From positions 682,001 to 746,000 of the forward strand of contig JAHBBC010000012.1 of the NCBI GenBank assembly GCA_019915015.1: a DNA stretch of 64,000 bases, read 5' to 3'. The notes under the pieces are model-generated. The model made no database searches. It saw only the letters and a list, made by a program, of their open reading frames with translations, and had not been told where the DNA came from. The translations under genes and the position numbers were made by a program. Numbering within the stretch: position 1 is the first letter of the stretch; every line of letters begins with the position of its first letter. Positions 24,233 through 35,728 of the stretch are shown in pieces. Origin of the DNA: Auriscalpium vulgare. Taxonomy: Eukaryota > Basidiomycota > Agaricomycetes > Russulales > Auriscalpiaceae.

Positions 24233-25623
24233 TTTCGGGTCGGCGAGGAGAATCTCGAACGCCTTCTTGACGGTCTCGGGAGTCGCACCTCTGCGAAAAC
24301 GCGAGATCAGATGTTGATGACTCGAAAAACATGCATGTCTTACCCTCCGACATCCAAAAAGTTGGCCGGCTGTCCACCGTGTAGTGACAGTACGTCCATT
24401 GTGGCCATAGCCAAGCCAGCACCATTGACGAGGCAGCCAACGCTGCCGTCCAGCTTGATGAAGTTGAGATTGGCCTTCTGGGCCTCAACTTCGGACGGCT
24501 CCTCCTGGGTGATGTCACGGAGCGCGAATATGTCCTGCTGGCGGAACTCGGCGTTGTCGTCGAAGCCGAACTTGGCATCCATGCTAGACACGTTCATTCA
24601 GAATACGGTCGGGTCGCGGTCAGAAAAAGGACATACGCAAGGACATGGCCGTCGGTGGTCTCGGCAAGCGGGTTGATCTCGATTTGGGTCGCATCCTTAT
24701 CCTTGTAGATCTTGTACAAGTTGAGGAAGATGTCCGCGGCCTCGTTCGTTGCGGCGGGGGTCGAGAAGCCGAGCTTGTTGGCGATCTCGAGGGCAGACTC
24801 CTTCGAGAAGCCGGCATAGTAGGGGATGGGGGTGGTGATGATGGCGTCGGGGTCTTTGGCGGCGACCTCCTCGATGTTCATACCACCCTGGCGGGAGGCC
24901 ACGATGACGACGTTCTGGGACGCGCGGTCGTTGAGGAGCGCGACGTAGTACTCGTGCCCGGGGTCGCGGCGCTCCGCGAGCATGACCTGGCATGTTGTTG
25001 GCGGGAGAACGGCAGATGGACGAAAGCGAGCGACGTACGGCGTTGCAGACACGGCCACCGGCACCAGTCTGCTTCGTGATGAGTTTGGCGCCAAGCATCT
25101 GCGTGGCATAGTCGCGGGCTTGCTCGGCGCTGTTGCATAGACGCGGTTCAGATGACGTGCGCTGTCAGGGTAAGTACGCCGGGACGTACGATTCGACCTT
25201 GTGGACACCTCCCTGCAGCCCATTGTCAAACTTGCCCTTGCCGCGACCGCCAGCAAGGACCTGCGCCTTGATGACCGCACCGGTCGGGCCTGCATCAGCG
25301 TCAGACTGAGCGCATGACCACCGCGTGAAGATGATGGGCAGACTGACCGAAGGCCTTGAATGCCTCGAACGCCTCCTCGGGGGATTTTGCGGCTATACTC
25401 TTCGGAGTTGGGACGCCATACTGTGGCAGCCGTGAGCGCACGAAGCGAGGAAGTGCTCGAAGACGTACCGCATTGAGCAAATTCACAGACTGGTACTCGT
25501 GGATGGAGAGGAAGCGCCTCTGACCCGCAGACGCGGCCTGGGAGCGCGTGAGGATCAGCTGAATGGGTAACTTGCAACACTCACGCGGGCGAAAGAGCCT
25601 GCTTTCCGGAGGGATGCGAGCAT
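23897..25623 (-). CDS. LSC2: Succinyl-CoA ligase subunit beta, mitochondrial
   Basis: Ten exons on the minus strand (25623-25585, 25537-25469, 25420-25348, 25289-25190, 25129-25039, 24986-24637, 24583-24344, 24290-24202, 24153-24039, 23984-23897) give 417 residues. The N-terminus [13 protein letters not shown] is a mitochondrial presequence, and [11 protein letters not shown] opens the mature ATP-grasp domain. Family motifs follow: [24 protein letters not shown], the [17 protein letters not shown] segment, and [18 protein letters not shown]. The enzyme makes ATP or GTP from succinyl-CoA in the TCA cycle, together with the alpha subunit encoded elsewhere. The start at 25623 was preferred over the ATG at 25693 because it gives the typical presequence directly joined to the conserved exon. 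Confidence 0.95.
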
Positions 25624-26168
25624 TTGGAGAGAGCGAGGGGTGTCGTCGTCGATGAAGAGCGAACTGCTGGCGACGCCGGACACCCACGGGCATCGTTGGC
25701 TTAGTCAGCGCCGCGGTATATATGCTCAGTTCAGACAGCGAGCAAGGCAACCAGAACGACGACGACGGTGGACGCCTCTGTTGGTCTTCCTGTCTCTCAC
25801 TCACCGCTGTCTCGCGACGACGGTCGGGCTATGTTCTGCGAGATAGATTCTCGCTTTTTGAGTGCGGACGGCCCAAAGATCCTACGAGCTGTTCACAATT
25901 GTGTAGAGAGACATCCCCATGCTGCCAATATATTCCGCTGCCTCGCGCTGTCTGCTTGACCAAATTCTTACGTGCGGGGTCGTCCGTAAAACATGTTTTG
26001 ATGCGGCGGGCGACCTGCACCTTGCCTCCTCCGCGCGTCTTGCCGCATGCCCAGCAGCGCTCCGGAACCACTTGGACACCGTCATGCAAGGTGCTGCGCG
26101 CGATAAATAGCCAGGCGCACACCCAGGATCTCCCAGCCTTACTCGCTTGCCATCTCTGTTACCCCAGC
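25624..26168. promoter_or_regulatory. Divergent promoter region of LSC2 and the DinB-like gene
   Basis: This 545-base interval separates two opposite start codons. A TATATAT box at 25717-25723 is palindromic and lies about 95 bases from the LSC2 start codon. Other elements were not recognised. Confidence 0.4.
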
Positions 26169-27017
26169 ATGTCTGCCGTCGCTGAAGTGTCATACGAAAA
26201 CCTGGCCGCAGCCCCCACCTCGACCGCGACGTCATCCTCTTCTCCCGCTGAGATGCAGAGTCTCGAACAGCTCCTCGACGTCAGCACGAAAGTCCTCCAG
26301 CAGGCCATAGACCTGCTGGATAACTCTCTGGTTGCGGACGACCTGCTCGTGGTCCATTCGAAGTATCTCCCCGGTTCTACCATAGGTGCGTCCCACTGGT
26401 GCCTTTACTTCGCTTCCACCCTCAAATAACTGCTAAGGAAAGCACCTTCGACACGCACGCGACCACTTTGCGTTACTGCTGGACACCATAACGTCGCCGC
26501 CGCCTTATATCCTTTCGTATGACAAGCGGTCGCGAAACACGCCGATGGAGTCGAGCCGCCAGGCTGCACGCGAAGCTATTCTGGAAACGATAGCCCGACT
26601 GCTCGAAGTCGTCCCCAAGAGCAGATTGGATGCCCCTCTCACGCTGAATGCCGTCACGCCGTACGAACAAACGTTTCAGACGACTTTTGGGAGAGAGGTG
26701 CGTGCATCTCCCTGTTCGCTACAGGTCCATGTCCTAACAAATTCGTTCTGCAGCTTTGGTTTGCAGCGCTACATGGTGTGCATCATTGGTCTATGGTGAG
26801 TGGGGCGTCGTTTCGCTCTCTCTTTCATGCCTGAGACGTCCTTCCAGGTTCGAGTAATCGCGGGAGAGCTTGTGGGTCCTGTTCCCTTTTCCCTGACGTC
26901 CAAGTGACTCAGACTTTCATCTCACAGGGGATTCAGCTTGAAGATTCTTTTGGTTTCGCGCCCTCTACCCTAGTCGCCCGCGGAACTGAAGCGCCGTTGG
27001 GAAAGGCAAAGATATAA
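26169..27017 (+). CDS. DinB-like four-helix protein
   Basis: Exons 26169-26385, 26438-26697, 26754-26795, 26848-26871 and 26928-27017 give 210 residues in consistent phase. The fold signature is a series of helices: LEQLLDVSTKVLQQAIDLL near residue 40, HLRHARDHFALLLD near 80, and HGVHHWSMVRVIAGELGI near 170, whose His residues suit the metal site of the DinB/YfiT family. Bacterial relatives are damage-induced or thiol-dependent enzymes; the fungal members are largely uncharacterised. The fourth exon is only 24 nt. The function is unknown beyond the likely fold. Confidence 0.7.
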
Positions 27018-27335
27018 TACACGTCGGACTGTCTCCCTCGGGTTTTGTGTAGCTTTAGTTGACCACGATAATATTGTACTATGGCCTTTACTGCCCATGA
27101 GCCCTACGATTATAATCCGAGCTGCTCCTCAGCGTTGATTTTTCTCCTTCTCAGCGTTGATTTTTCTCCTTCTCGTCGTGGAGATTGGTTAGCGTTGACG
27201 TAATTCTGTTCCATCCGGAAAGTGTTGGAATTGAAACAACATCCGAATCCGGCGCCAGATTCGCCTCGAACCTCACACTCACCGGGACGCAACACATACG
27301 CATCCCCCACTTCAATAATCGTCCCTCCTGCCACC
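27018..27335 (+). promoter_or_regulatory. Upstream region of deacetylase copy 1
   Basis: This 318-base interval lies between the DinB-like stop and the deacetylase start. It contains the 22-bp tandem repeat described separately, and the stretches GACGTAATT and CATCCGAATCCGG that also occur, slightly altered, upstream of the inverted second copy. Confidence 0.5.
27129..27172 (+). repeat. 22-bp tandem duplication in the deacetylase promoter
   Basis: Two adjacent perfect copies (27129-27150 and 27151-27172) of a unit beginning TCAGCGTTGATTTTTCTCC. A partial AGCGTTGA follows near 27191. The corresponding region of the inverted gene copy has only one related stretch. Confidence 0.9.
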
Positions 27336-29653
27336 ATGACCGGCGAAATGTTCGAGATCGAGGGCGAGCGCAAAAAGCGCGTGGTAGGTTTTTTATACGG
27401 TTGGCTATGTGGGCAGGGGACAAGGCGCTGACCAAGGACAAATCTGCCTCCGTAGTGCTACTTCTTTGACTCGGACGTGGGGGGCTTTCACTATGGCCCA
27501 GGGCATCCGTAAGCGTGCCTTGCTCGTTCCATGCCTCTCGCTGGCTGCTGGCTGATTTCTTGGTCCCCCAGGATGAAGCCCACCCGGATACGGATGTGCC
27601 ACTCTCTGGTTATGAACTATGGTCTTTACAAGCGAATGGAAATCTTTGTAAGTGATTATGGGTGGTCATTCGGACGTCCAGTCTGGATCTCCTGTCTAAC
27701 GCTGCTTATTTGAATTTTCAGCGCGCCAAACCAGCGACGAAGCGCGAGATGACGCAGTTCCACTCTGATGAATACGTGGACTTTCTCAGTCGCATCACCC
27801 CCAGCAATATGCATTCGTTTGTCAAGGAGCAGCACAAATGTGAGTGAATGCCATTATATCCTCATTTTAACGCGGCTGTAACAACTAAACGCGCGCAATC
27901 AGGCAATGTGGGCGACGACTGTCCCGTATTTGATGGCCTCTTTGATTATTGCGCTATCTCCGCTGGAGGTTCCATGGGTACCTGCATCTCTGTATTGTCG
28001 TGCTCACTCTAGCTGATGGTCTTCAGAGGGTGCCGCGCGTTTGAGCCGCGACAAGTGCGACATCGCTGTCAATTGGGCCGGCGGCCTCCATCACGCGAAA
28101 AAGAGCGAAGCCAGCGGCTTCTGCTATGTCAACGGTATAGTCTCTCTTCCTATCCAATTCCGTGGGCGTGTGCCTGAGCGTCTGGCTCGTTTTCGCAGAC
28201 ATCGTGTTAGGCATCTTGGAGCTCCTTCGGTGAGCAACTGCTGACGAGAGCGACGTCGGTTCTTTTCTCACACCGATTCCAGATATCATTCGCGCGTGCT
28301 GTACATCGACATCGACGTCCATCATGGGGATGGTGTTGAGGAGGCGTTCTACACGACTGACCGGGTAATGACAGTCAGCTTCCACAAATACGGGGAGTTC
28401 TTCCCTGGCACGGGAGAATTGCGGGTAAGTGCTTCGGACGTCTATAAATGAGTGGTCACTCACTTCATGGGCTATCGAAGGACGTCGGCATCGGGAAGGG
28501 AAAATACTACGCACTCAACTTCCCATTACGAGACGGTATCAATGACGACAGTTACAAGAGCGTCTTCGAGCCGGTCAGTCAGTCCCCCGCCCCCATACTG
28601 ATTCCGCCGCTTACCATGCGTCCAGGTGATCCAACAAGTGATGGAGTCCTACGATCCCGCCGCCGTGGTTCTCCAATGCGGTACGGATTCTTTGGCGGGC
28701 GACAAACTGGGGTGCCTCAACCTTTCCATGCGGGGTAGGAGTCCGTCTAATGTGGGGGATCACGAGACTGACGTGCCGCTTAGGCCATGCGAACTGCGTA
28801 AAGTTCGTCAAGTCGTTCAACAAGCCGCTGCTCCTGCTCGGCGGCGGCGGCTACACCATGCGGAACGTCAGTCGTGCCTGGGCTTACGAGACCGGGCTGG
28901 CAACTGGCGTTGAGCTGGGCGCAGGTACGTGCGCTTGTTTGTCTGCTGATGAGGCTGACTGGTCTACGCAGACATCCCGGTGAACGAGTACTACGAGTAC
29001 TTTGGGCCGGATTATCAGCTGGACGTCAAGTCATCGAACACCGAAGACATGAACTCGCCTGCGTACCTCGAACGCGTCAAGAACATCGTCATGGAGCATC
29101 TCCGGAACGTAGGCGGCCCGCCGAGCGTGCAAATGATGGGTACGCTCCGACCCCATTCCACAGCATCAGTGTACTACGCATCTCACCACCGCTACGCATA
29201 GACATCCCGACCCTGCCCATCGACGCGGAGATGGACGACATGAACCAGGACGAGGACCTCGCGGACCCCGACGAGCGGCGGCCGCAGAGCTTGCTCGACC
29301 GGCGCGTGCAGGCGTCCGGCGAGCTGTCGGACTCGGACGACGAAGACGAGGGCGGGCGGCGCGACCACGCGTCGCACCGCGACGCGGACTCGTCGAGCAG
29401 CAACGGGCGGCGGCCGCACAAGTTCGGCATGGGTGTGGGCATCATGACCGCAGGCCCTACGCACGGCGTGGGCCCCAGCGGGCACACGACCATCGTGCCC
29501 GCGCTGGCGCCGATGGACGTCGATGCGCTGCCGGCGAACGGGGAGGCGGGTGGTGACGGCGCGGACGCGCCGGCGGCGGGGGCGGGTGGGGGATCCCCGA
29601 AGCCCCCGCTTGCGGAGGAGCTGGAGGTGTCTGACTCACGAAACGGTCGGTAG
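27175..29653 (+). repeat. Left arm of a large inverted repeat
   Basis: This segment, holding deacetylase copy 1 and part of its promoter, is repeated in reverse orientation at about 31220-33630. Exon order, intron positions and much intron sequence are shared, so the duplication was at DNA level. The unduplicated centre (29654-31219) holds XPA. Confidence 0.9.
27336..29653 (+). CDS. RPD3: RPD3-class histone deacetylase, copy 1
   Basis: Thirteen exons (27336-27383, 27456-27508, 27572-27647, 27722-27839, 27903-27977, 28027-28134, 28199-28229, 28283-28424, 28481-28573, 28626-28734, 28784-28924, 28972-29139, 29202-29653) keep phase throughout and give 537 residues. Class I signatures are [13 protein letters not shown], the catalytic [14 protein letters not shown], the zinc ligands in [11 protein letters not shown] and [13 protein letters not shown], and the active-site Tyr in [14 protein letters not shown]. 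The C-terminal tail is acidic and Gly/Ala-rich. The enzyme removes acetyl groups from histone lysines in Sin3-type repressor complexes. This copy keeps all highly conserved residues that I could check, so it is the likelier ancestral gene. Confidence 0.95.
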
Positions 29654-29839
29654 TGCATTTTGATCATCGTAATAGCTCTGGATGTCACTGGTAATATGAG
29701 TAAACTTATTAGTATACTTTTGGCTCATGGATCTGATCTGCGACGCGCTAATTACGAGGCAACGCGTGACGCTGGCGTGACCGACGCGAGTTGCGAGTCA
29801 GCCTGCCAGGCCATTTCTACTCGTACCCTCACCACCACC

Positions 29840-31035
29840 ATGTCTGACGCTGGACCCAGCACACGCCGCCCAGTTACACCTCCTCCTCGGCCAGTTCCCG
29901 GCGGAGGACCCGACCTTACACCCGAGCAGGTGAAGCGCATAGAACTCAACCGCTTGAAAGGTATATATTAGTCACCGAACTTGCACGCGGTCCCACTGAC
30001 CCGAGACATCCAGCAAAGGCAAAGCAGCGTCAGAAGGAAGCGTCTGCATCTACCTCTGCCGTTCCCAATGCTAATAACAAGCGGCCCATCGGGGTGACGC
30101 CGGCCACCTCGAACTCCCCCACCGCGCCGTCGAAGCCAGAGAAGCTGAAGCGCGACGCGCGACTGGGGAAGTATTTCGATTACGACTTGTCGAAGATGGT
30201 CAACTCGAAGGGTGGCTTTTTGGTGGAGGAGAGTGCGGAGGTGCACGAGGATCTGAAGACGAAGCAGCGGGAGCGGGAGCGGCAGAAGGCCATGGCGAGT
30301 TTGGATCCTCGTGCGTACTGGTATTCTCTGACATAATTCTATGACATACTGGCCCGACACTGACTTGGCTTTGTTTGCATTTTTCTAGCTGTATACCTTG
30401 ACCCGTCGCGTAACCCCAAGTGTGAAGAGTGTGGCTCAATTGACCTGGACCATACGTATCGGAAGATATTTCGATGTCTTGTGTGCCATAAATGCCGGAA
30501 CGACAAGCCTGAAAAGTACAGCTTGCTCACGAAGACGGAGTGCAGAGAGGTATGCTCGGTCCGTGTCCTTGCCTGTCCGGTAGCCTAACTGGGGGCTCTA
30601 GGACTATCTCTTGACTGACTGTCAGTGCCGTGATTCATGACTGCCCCTCTCCGACTAATCCCCCTCCCAGCCGAGCTCAAAGACGAAGACCTGCTCCCGC
30701 ACATGCTCAAGGCCAACCCCCACCAATCCACCTACGCGAACATGCTCCTGTTTTGCCGCTTCCAAGTGGAGGCGTTCGCGTGGAAGAAGTGGGGCAGCGG
30801 CGAGGCGCTCGACGCGGAGTGGGAGAAGCGCACCGCGGAGAAGAAGAAGAAGAAGAACAAAAAATTCGAGCAGAGCTTGCGGGAGCTGCGCAAGCGCACG
30901 CGTGAGGGCGTGTGGCAGATGCGGCGGGACGCGGAGCATAGACATGTGTTCAGCCAGCCGAATCCTGGAGAGGACGGCGTGGGCAGACAGGTGTGTCATG
31001 AGTGCGGGTTCACGGTAGAGGTGGAGGAGTTCTAG
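29840..31035 (+). CDS. RAD14: Nucleotide excision repair protein XPA/Rad14
   Basis: Exons 29840-29960, 30014-30310, 30389-30549, 30602-30620 (19 nt) and 30671-31035 give 320 residues. The zinc-finger region starts CEECGSIDLDHTYRK and continues to CLVCHKC, giving a four-Cys site as in XPA. LLTKTECREDYLLTD and PHQSTYANMLLFCRFQVE follow and correspond to the DNA-binding domain. The last exon has a basic run (EKKKKKNKKFEQ) and a second CHECGF motif at the C-terminus. XPA verifies damage and scaffolds the repair bubble with RPA and TFIIH. The gene sits as the single-copy core between two inverted deacetylase copies and converges on copy 2, 184 bases away. Confidence 0.95.
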
Positions 31036-31219
31036 CAACTATTATAAAGATATAATAACATGCACATTATTCTGGGGCATTTTGGATGTTTCTGCCAGTG
31101 GTTGCGTCGGTTACCCTCTATCCTCGTAGTGAGAATAGCAGCTCTAAGCAGATAAATATCCATCAGTGCATCTCATAATACTACAGTAACATGGCAGAGC
31201 AAATACAATGACCACAGCA

Positions 31220-33466
31220 CTACGGACCGTTCCGTGAGTCAGGCACCTCCAGCTCATCCTCCAGCGGGAGCTTCGGTGACCCCACAATCGCCCCCGCATC
31301 GACGTCCATCGGCGCAATCGTCGTGCGCCCACTGAGGCCCACGCCGTGCGTTGGGCCCGCGGTCATGATGCCCACGCCCATGCCGAACTTGTGCGGCCGC
31401 CGCCCGTTGCTGCTCGACGAGTCCGCGTCGCGGTGCGACGCGTGATCGCGCCGCCCGCCCTCGTCTTCGTCGTCCGAGTCCGACAGCTCGCCGGACGCCT
31501 GCACGCGCCGGTCGAGCAAGCTCTGCGGCCGCCGCTCGTCGGGGTCCGCGAGGTCCTCGTCCTGGTTCATGTCATCCATCTCCGCGTCGATGGGCAGGGT
31601 CGGGATGTCTGTGCGTAGCGGTGGTGAGATGCGTAGTACACTGATGCTGTGGAACGGGGTCGGAGCGTACCCATCATTTGCACGCTCGGCGGGCCGCCTA
31701 CGTTCCGGAGATGCTCCATGACGATGTTCTTGACGCGTTCGAGGTACGCAGGCGAGTTCATGTCTTCGGTGTTCGATGACTTGACGTCCAGCTGATAATC
31801 CGGCCCAAAGTACTCGTAGTACTCGTTCACCGGGATGTCTGCGTAGACCAGTCAGCCTCATCAGCAGACAAACAAGCGCACGTACCTGCGCCCAGCTCAA
31901 CGCCAGTTGCCAGCCCGGTCTCGTAAGCCCAGGCACGACTGACGTTCCGCATGGTGTAGCCGCCGCCGCCGAGCAGGAGCAGCGGCTTGTTGAACGACTT
32001 AACGAACTTGACGCAGTTCGCATGGCCTGAGCGGCACGTCAGTCTCGCAATCCCCCGCATTAGACGGACTCCTACCCCGCATAGAAAGGTTGAGGCATCC
32101 CACCTTGTCGCCCGCCAGAGAATCCGTACCACATTGGAGGACAACGGCGGCAGGATCGTAGGACTCCATCACTTGTTGGATCACCTGGACGGATGGTAAG
32201 CGACGGAATCAGTATGGGGACGGGGGACTGACTGACCGGCTCGAAGACGCTCTTGTAACTGTCGTCATTGATACCGTCTCGTAATGGGAAATTGAGTGTG
32301 TGGTACTTCCCCTTCCCGCTACCGACGTCCTTGGATAGCCGCAAATGAAGTGACCCCTCCTGGAAAAACTCCCGAAGCACTTACCCGCAGTTCTCCCGTG
32401 CCAGGGAAGTACTCTCCGTACTTGTGGAAGCTGACTGTCATGACCCGGTCAGTCGTGTAGAATGCCTCCTCCACACCATCCCCATGATGGACGTCGATGT
32501 CGATGTACAGCACGCGCGAATGATATCTGCAATTGGTGTGAGCAAAGGGCCGGCGTCGCTCTTGTTAGAAGACTCACCGGAGGAGCTCCAAGATCCCCAG
32601 CACAATATCTGCGGATAGTTGGTGACCCGCCCATGGGATCGGTCAAGAAGCGACACTATACCGTTGACATAACAGAAGCCGCTGGCTTCCCTCCTTCTTG
32701 CGTGATGCAGGCCGCCGGCCCAGTTGACAGCGATGTCGCACTTGTCGCGGTTCAAACGCGCGGCGCCCTCTGCAGACCATCAGTCCATCAGCAAGAGTGA
32801 GCCGGACCGTACGGAGATGCTTGGGTACCCAAGGATCCTCCAGCTGAGATAGCGCAATAATCGAAGAGGCCATCAAATACAGTACAGTCCTCGCCCACGT
32901 TGCCTAGTGGTGACCATTTACTCCAGCTAGGTCAAGATGTGGATTCAATAGTGCTCGCTCACATTTAAGTTGCTCCTGGACAAACGAGTGCATATTGTCG
33001 GGGGTGATGCGACTGAGAAAGTCCACGTATTCGTCCGAGTGGAACTGCGTCATCTCGCGCTTCGTCGCTGGTTTGGCGCGCTGACAATTCGTTGAGCAGG
33101 CAGATCTAATATCCACACTGACGTCCGAGTCACCGTTAATTTCTACTCACAAAGATTTCCATTCGCTTGTAAAGGCCATAGTTCATAACCAGAGAGTGGC
33201 ACATCCGTATCCGGGTGGGCTTCATCCTAGGGGTCCAAGAAATCAGTTAGCGGCCAATGACAGCCATAAAATGAGAAAGGTGTGCTCACGCATGCCCTGG
33301 ACCGTAGTGAAAGCCACCAACGTCGGAGTCAAAAAAGTAGCACTGCGCGAACAGATGTGGCCTCGGTCAGCGCCTTATCCCCCGCTCAAATATTTAGCAA
33401 GTCATCGAAGAAACCTACCACGCGCTTTTTTCGCTCGCCCTCGATCTCGGACATCATGCCGGTCAT
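31220..33466 (-). CDS. RPD3-class histone deacetylase, inverted copy 2
   Basis: The gene has the same thirteen-exon layout as copy 1, read on the minus strand from ATG 33466 to the stop at 31220. All exon joins appear usable. The catalytic His pair ([14 protein letters not shown]), zinc ligands ([24 protein letters not shown]) and GGGGYTMRN are kept. Changes include MTGMMSEIE for [15 protein letters not shown] for [14 protein letters not shown] for DDCPVFDG, and GKYHTLNF for GKYYALNF. The acidic tail is about 20 residues shorter. The coding frame seems intact, so it may be an active paralog with altered specificity, a relaxed duplicate, or an early pseudogene; expression would decide. Confidence 0.85.
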
Positions 33467-33630
33467 GGTAGCAGGGGGGAGGAGGATTATTGCGTCGACT
33501 CGGATGGGGCTTTTTGGTAAGTGCTAGGTGGTGATCTAGCACCGGATTCGGATTCGGACGTTGTTTCCTACGCCGGAACAAATTACGTGAGGGGCAATTT
33601 ATTCGTCCGAGCCCACGATGATGAGGAGAA
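31220..33630 (-). repeat. Right arm of the large inverted repeat
   Basis: Reverse-complement counterpart of 27175-29653, containing deacetylase copy 2. Similarity extends past the start codon into the promoter, with matching stretches around CGTAATT and ACGTCCGAATCCG between about 33530 and 33600. The right limit is approximate. Confidence 0.85.
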
Positions 33631-34260
33631 ATTAAAGCAACAACGGGGAAAATACCTTAATGGACGGCACAGTACGACTGCTGTCACGCAGTTGACAGAG
33701 CAGGACACCTCAGAGATCGCTCTTTAATTCAACAGCGGCGCTGATCGAGTCCGGATGAGCTTTGAAAATAAATGTAAGTACGCACCGCACACAGGGTCTG
33801 GATACCCCAGGGCCCAGAGGCGACAAGGAGGCGGAGGAAGGGTTTCCGGCGTGCTCGGGACATGACCGAAAGAGCGCTAGCACGCACGGCCGCGGGCGTC
33901 GTCAAAAGGCTGCTGCCAAACGAGTGCGGCACCAGCTGGCGACAGCGCCGCTATGCGGCAATGACGCTGACGGTCCTACGTGCCCTGTGCGTCCAAATCC
34001 TGATGCCGGCGAGTTGATCTGTCAATTAGCAACATGGAATACAGTCATTGCAGGTGTGTATTCGAATTTCGTGCCTGCCAAAAGATCAGTGCAGCTGCAA
34101 AATGCATGTTTATTTAAATTTCTGCGAAGTGTTGAGTCCGGTCCGGGAATCTCCATTACCGGGCAGTCCGCCGTCGCCGGAATCACAAGAGCGATAATTC
34201 ACCCGCTCAATTGCCACCATGGCAGAACCCACTTGAAGCTTTTCGTCCACCTGCAGCACC
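33467..34260. other. Divergent upstream region of deacetylase copy 2 and the thioesterase
   Basis: The first 160 bases belong to the duplicated deacetylase promoter. The rest has no convincing frame. A purine-rich stretch near 33610-33650 and an AT-rich TTTATTTAAATTT near 34108 are the only notable composition changes. Confidence 0.5.
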
Positions 34261-35728
34261 ATGGCCGACGCCATCAACGACCACGACCAAGCGGAGACCT
34301 CGCGCATCTCGACGTCGCTCGACGTCGAGCAGCTTGACACGAACCTCTTCCGCTCGCTCAGGCTCTTCATCCCCTTCCGGTCGCGCGGCGTGTTCGGCGG
34401 GCAGGTCGTCTCGCAGGCGCTCGTGGCCGCGACGAAGTGTGTCGACCCAGCGTACAAGCTCCATGTGAGTCTTAATCGCATCCCGATCACTACCAGTAAC
34501 AACTGACGACCTCGCAGTCGCTCCACGTACGTCCCCTCTCCTCAGTCACACAGCGACCCACCATTCACGCTCACTCCGTACAGGCGTACTTCCTGCTCAG
34601 CGCGTCCGCGACGGTGCCAATGCTGTATTACGTCGAGCGCCTGCGCGACGGCAAGTCGTACGCGACGCGCTGCGTGCGCGCCGTGCAGCGCGGGCAGACC
34701 GTGTACGTCATGCTCTGCTCGTTCCATACGCCCGAGCCGTGGCAGCCCGCGCACCAGTGGCCCATCCCGCGCGTGCCGCCGCCAGACCAGAGCCCCGAGG
34801 ACATCGACATCCTGCGCGCCCGCGCCCGAGCGCCTGGTGTGCCGCCAGCCGCGGTGCAGTGGTTCGAGGAGTACGCTCAGGTGCGCGGGCTGCGGATCCG
34901 TGGGAGGTGTGGTCGGCTGACGGGCATTTGGCCGACAGGCGCGGCTGAGCAGCCCGATTGCGGTGCGGCACCCCGGGCATGTCGTCGCTGCGGACGGCAC
35001 GCGCACGTTCTTGTACTGGATGAAGCTGCGCGAGGACGCGGACTACTCTGCGCCGTACCAGAAGGTGCGTGGCGTGTATCTCCTCCCCACTCGCCTCCTA
35101 AAATGACCCTTTTGTAGTGCATCCTGGCGTATCTTTCTGATTTACACTTGTACGTAGTGCGCACTGCGTGCGGTGGCGCGCTGGACCAAGACTGACATGG
35201 TCTGTTGGACAGCATTCACAGCGTGACGCTCACGCTGGGGTTGAAGCCTAAAGGGAGGGCACACGGCAAGGAGGCACTGCGCATGATCGTGCGTTCACCA
35301 CTCGCTACTTATCTCTCTATATCACTCACCGCCCTGCAGTCCAGTTTGGATCACAATCTCACTTTTTATGAGTATGTATCAGTGTTAAGTCGAGCTCGAA
35401 TTTCATGGCACTGATTCGTGGGCAGGCACGAATTCACCTGCAACGACTGGATTCTCTACGTGGTGAGTGGCTGCACTACTTACTACTTCTCGTTTTCCGC
35501 GTACTCACCATGCAATATGGCAGATGAATTCGCCGGCATCAGGATCTGGACGCGGTTTTGTCACAGGACGCGTAAGACTTTTTCATTGCTGTGCCTGCAG
35601 ACGTCTGACACTGTGTCCAGCTGTACTCTCGCGAAGGCAGGCTCATTGCAGTTGCAAACCAGGAGGGCGCTGTGCGTGCCGACGTGCGAGATCCGGACAA
35701 AGATCGCCTTGCCAGCTCAAAGCTGTGA
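34261..35728 (+). CDS. TES1: Peroxisomal acyl-CoA thioesterase (TesB/ACOT8 type)
   Basis: Ten exons (34261-34464, 34518-34526, 34584-34880, 34939-35064, 35118-35149, 35213-35288, 35340-35371, 35426-35462, 35524-35571, 35621-35728) give 322 residues, close to yeast Tes1 and human ACOT8. Signatures are RGVFGGQVVSQALVAATKCV, SLHAYFLL, RDGKSYATRCVRAVQRGQ, the second hot-dog domain with SLDHNLTFYEH and WILYVMNSPASGSGRGFVTG, and the closing LYSREGRLIAVANQEG. The protein ends in Ser-Lys-Leu, a canonical PTS1 peroxisomal signal. It hydrolyses acyl-CoA to acid and CoA during beta-oxidation. Exon 2 is 9 nt and encodes only SLH. Confidence 0.94.
34518..34526 (+). other. 9-nt microexon of the thioesterase gene
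   Basis: TCGCTCCAC lies between acceptor cctcgcAG and donor GTACGT. It supplies the conserved Ser-Leu-His before AYFLL. Skipping it would keep frame but delete three conserved residues. Confidence 0.85.

Noticed and set aside
25624..25693. Start of LSC2 at the ATG at 25693
   Set aside because: It lies in a different frame from the exon that gives the typical presequence [13 protein letters not shown] joined to the conserved HEYQS exon.
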